This document shows, one piece after another, positions 5,674 through 6,680 of a stretch of DNA of 6,680 bases (position 1 is the stretch's first letter; each line of letters opens with the position of its first letter). The notes beneath the pieces were generated by a model. The model did no database searches. It was given only the letters and a program-made list of their open reading frames with translations, and was not told the origin of the DNA. Both the position numbers and the translations under genes were made by a program. The stretch is taken from the NCBI GenBank assembly GCA_041686315.1, contig JAWLEC010000163.1:1-6680 (forward strand), given 5' to 3'. This stretch comes from Sva-07 sp041686315 (lineage in GTDB: Bacteria > Actinomycetota > Acidimicrobiia > Acidimicrobiales > Ilumatobacteraceae).

Positions 5674-6234
5674 TCAGAGCAGCAGCTGCATCACGGCGAC
5701 GTCGAGCCACCGGTTGAACTTGCGGCCCACCTCGCGCTCCACTCCCACGAGGACGAAGCCGGCGGCCGTGTGCAGAGCGCGTGAGGCCGTGCTCGACGCC
5801 TCGATCCTCGCCACGATCGAGTGGAAGCCCGAGTCGCGTGCCACGGCGATCAGGTGATCCATCAAGCGGCGACCGATGCCGAGCCCGGCATGATCACGTG
5901 AGACGTACACCGAATCCTCCACCGTCGTGCGGTAGGCGGCGCGCTCCTTGTACGGCGACAGCGCAGCGAACCCGACCAGCTCGGGCCCGTCGGGCCCGTC
6001 GATCTCGGCGACGACGGCGGAGAACGCACCCGAGCGTTCGTCGAGCCAGGTCCGCTGCGCCTCCAGCGACCGCGAGACGAGGTCGAAGGTGCTCGTGTGG
6101 TTCTCGACCTCCACGTTGTAGATCCTCCGGATCCCGGCCGCGTCGTCGATCGTCGCCGGCCGGACGGTGATCGCCGCAGCGGAGACGGCACCCCGATCAC
6201 GCTTGCGGTCACCACTCGAGGGGCTCGTCGACAC
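5674..6234 (-). CDS. GNAT N-acetyltransferase, phosphinothricin/methionine-sulfoximine type
   Basis: Acetyl-CoA-dependent N-acetyltransferase of 186 residues. The core resembles the Pat/Bar/MddA (YncA) group, which acetylates phosphinothricin, methionine sulfoximine or methionine sulfone. It opens with ITVRPATIDDAAGI (22-35) and RRIYN (36-40), where the family has IRPA..D..AI..IYN. TVEDSVYVS (104-112) carries E106 at the catalytic-glutamate position. HAGLGIG (115-121) is the acetyl-CoA pyrophosphate loop. ALHTAAGF (153-160) and the RKFNRWLDVAVMQ end (W176, D178) also match the group. The true substrate is unknown. An open frame extends 7 codons further to a GTG at 6255, but a TACCCT -10 box lies inside that extension 8 bases before the GTG at 6234, so I choose the latter. 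About 20 poorly conserved residues then precede the domain, longer than usual. The gene is convergent with its left neighbour and divergent from the tRNA-Thr unit. Confidence 0.9.
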   Translation of the reverse strand: MSTSPSSGDRKRDRGAVSAAAITVRPATIDDAAGIRRIYNVEVENHTSTFDLVSRSLEAQRTWLDERSGAFSAVVAEIDGPDGPELVGFAALSPYKERAAYRTTVEDSVYVSRDHAGLGIGRRLMDHLIAVARDSGFHSIVARIEASSTASRALHTAAGFVLVGVEREVGRKFNRWLDVAVMQLLL

Positions 6235-6242
6235 GCTCGCGC

Positions 6243-6248
6243 AGGGTA
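6243..6248 (-). promoter_or_regulatory. Putative -10 box for a leaderless acetyltransferase transcript
   Basis: On the minus strand TACCCT, the same hexamer as at yajQ, lies 8 bases before the GTG at 6234. No Shine-Dalgarno sequence is present. It decides between two in-frame GTG starts in favour of the downstream one. Confidence 0.4.
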
Positions 6249-6294
6249 GTCGCACACCATCGGAACTCCGCGGTGGTTGTGCCGACCCTGGCGG

Positions 6295-6300
6295 TACACT
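6295..6300 (+). promoter_or_regulatory. Putative -10 box of the tRNA-Thr/tRNA-Met/tuf transcript
   Basis: TACACT fits TAnnnT and lies 57 bases before tRNA-Thr, predicting a start near 6307 and a leader of about 50 bases. A TTGTGC at 6277-6282 is too close (12-base spacer) to be a standard -35 element. The promoter is divergent from that of the acetyltransferase gene. Confidence 0.4.
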
Positions 6301-6312
6301 CTCACGCCTGGT

Positions 6313-6348
6313 CGCGGCGGTGCCGCGTCCCGAAGGGTGCCCGGCACC
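6313..6348 (+). other. Two adjacent hairpins in the leader before tRNA-Thr
   Basis: CGCGGC (6313-6318) pairs with GCCGCG (6322-6327) around a GGT loop. GGTGC (6336-6340) pairs with GCACC (6344-6348) around a CCG loop. Both fall between the putative transcription start and the tRNA 5' end. They may help processing or be chance pairing in GC-rich DNA. Confidence 0.3.
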
Positions 6349-6357
6349 AGTGAATAC

Positions 6358-6430
6358 GCCCTCTTAGCTCAGTCGGCAGAGCACAGCCATGGTAAGGCTG
6401 GTGTCGTGGGTTCGATTCCCACAGAGGGCT
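6358..6430 (+). tRNA. tRNA-Thr (anticodon GGT), CCA not encoded
   Basis: A complete 73-base cloverleaf. The acceptor is GCCCTCT (6358-6364) with AGAGGGC (6423-6429). The D-arm is GCTC/GAGC. The anticodon stem is CAGCC/GGCTG with loop ATGGTAA and anticodon GGT at 6391-6393. The T-arm is GTGGG, TTCGATT, CCCAC. The discriminator is T6430. CCA does not follow, unlike the other two tRNAs here, so it must be added by the CCA enzyme. GGT reads ACC and ACT. Confidence 0.97.
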
Positions 6431-6444
6431 CGACCAAGTGGTCG
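6431..6444 (+). other. Hairpin directly after tRNA-Thr
   Basis: CGACC (6431-6435) and GGTCG (6440-6444) form a 5-bp stem with loop AAGT, starting on the base after the tRNA discriminator. Without a T-run, and with tRNA-Met 28 bases further on, it is more likely a 3'-processing element or weak attenuator than a full terminator. Confidence 0.3.
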
Positions 6445-6472
6445 GGGTGACCCGGCCGCGAGCCAAACCCCC

Positions 6473-6549
6473 GGCGGCGTAGCTCAGTTGGTCAGAGCAT
6501 CCGGCTCATAATCGGAAGGTCATCGGTTCAAGTCCGATCGCCGCTACCA
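6473..6549 (+). tRNA. tRNA-Met, elongator type (anticodon CAT), CCA encoded
   Basis: A complete cloverleaf. The acceptor is GGCGGCG (6473-6479) with CGCCGCT (6539-6545), with a G1-T72 wobble at the end. The D-arm is GCTC/GAGC. The anticodon stem is TCCGG/TCGGA with loop CTCATAA and anticodon CAT at 6507-6509. The T-arm is ATCGG, TTCAAGT, CCGAT. The discriminator is A6546 and CCA is at 6547-6549. It is not an initiator: the three G-C pairs of the initiator anticodon stem and the C1-A72 mismatch are absent. The sequence fits the actinobacterial elongator Met tRNA. A lysidine-modified Ile tRNA has the same anticodon and cannot be fully excluded by eye. Confidence 0.9.
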
Positions 6550-6572
6550 GTCACCAAAGAAGAGGAACAGCA

Positions 6573-6680
6573 ATGAGCAAGGCAAAGTTCGAGCGGAGCA
6601 AGCCGCATGTGAATGTGGGGACGATGGGTCATATCGACCATGGGAAGACGACGTTGACGGCGGCGATCTCGAAGACGTTG
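6573..6680 (+). CDS. tuf: Elongation factor Tu (5' part only)
   Basis: The first 36 codons of EF-Tu, the GTPase that delivers aminoacyl-tRNA to the ribosome; the gene runs off the window. The peptide starts MSKAKFERSKPHVNVGT and contains the GTP-binding P-loop GHIDHGKTT. Unlike most protein genes here it has a normal ribosome site, AGAGGA (6561-6566), 6 bases before the ATG. The start is 23 bases after the CCA of tRNA-Met, with no promoter between, so tuf is probably transcribed with the two tRNAs. Codon choice is unlike the rest of the window: all five Thr are ACG, both Leu are TTG, all three His are CAT, and Gly is GGG or GGT. Confidence 0.97.
   Translation, partial: MSKAKFERSKPHVNVGTMGHIDHGKTTLTAAISKTL

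Noticed and set aside
6473..6549. Initiator tRNA-fMet or lysidine tRNA-Ile instead of elongator tRNA-Met
   Set aside because: Initiator hallmarks (three G-C pairs in the anticodon stem, C1-A72 mismatch) are absent. Overall sequence and position before tuf fit elongator Met, though the Ile form is only unlikely, not excluded.

Overview
The window looks like chromosomal DNA of a high-GC actinobacterium. The coding genes have strongly G/C-ending third positions. Several genes seem to be transcribed from an actinobacterial-type TAnnnT -10 box sitting directly before the start codon. The EF-Tu N-terminus and the gene order tRNA-Thr, tRNA-Met, tuf would fit the Acidimicrobiia (Ilumatobacter-like), but that placement is an inference from gene content and was not tested.

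Layout, left to right. Positions 2-73 hold the last 23 codons of an unidentified + strand gene. After a 183-bp gap comes a complete acetyl-CoA synthetase gene (acs, 257-2218, +), with every key catalytic residue visible. It is followed after 64 bp by a 725-residue membrane-anchored protein of unknown function (2283-4460, +). That protein has a long Pro/Ala-rich cytoplasmic arm containing an 18-bp coding tandem repeat, one transmembrane helix and a roughly 415-residue outer domain with the protein's only two cysteines. Convergent to it is a YajQ-family nucleotide-binding protein (4474-4962, -). Divergent from yajQ is tRNA-Tyr(GTA), followed by a 144-residue DUF-type protein (5195-5629, +). A GNAT acetyltransferase of the phosphinothricin/methionine-sulfoximine type (5674-6234, -) is convergent to that. 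The right end holds tRNA-Thr(GGT), tRNA-Met(CAT) and the first 36 codons of tuf (6573 onward, +), probably one transcription unit.

The right end is a translation-related cluster: tRNAs feeding into elongation factor Tu. The left part combines central acetate metabolism with an uncharacterised envelope protein. No mobile element, CRISPR array, phage or defence gene was seen. I do not find a clear new system. The points most worth checking are the repeated pattern of probable leaderless starts, the unknown membrane protein with its coding minisatellite, and the sharply different codon choice of tuf.
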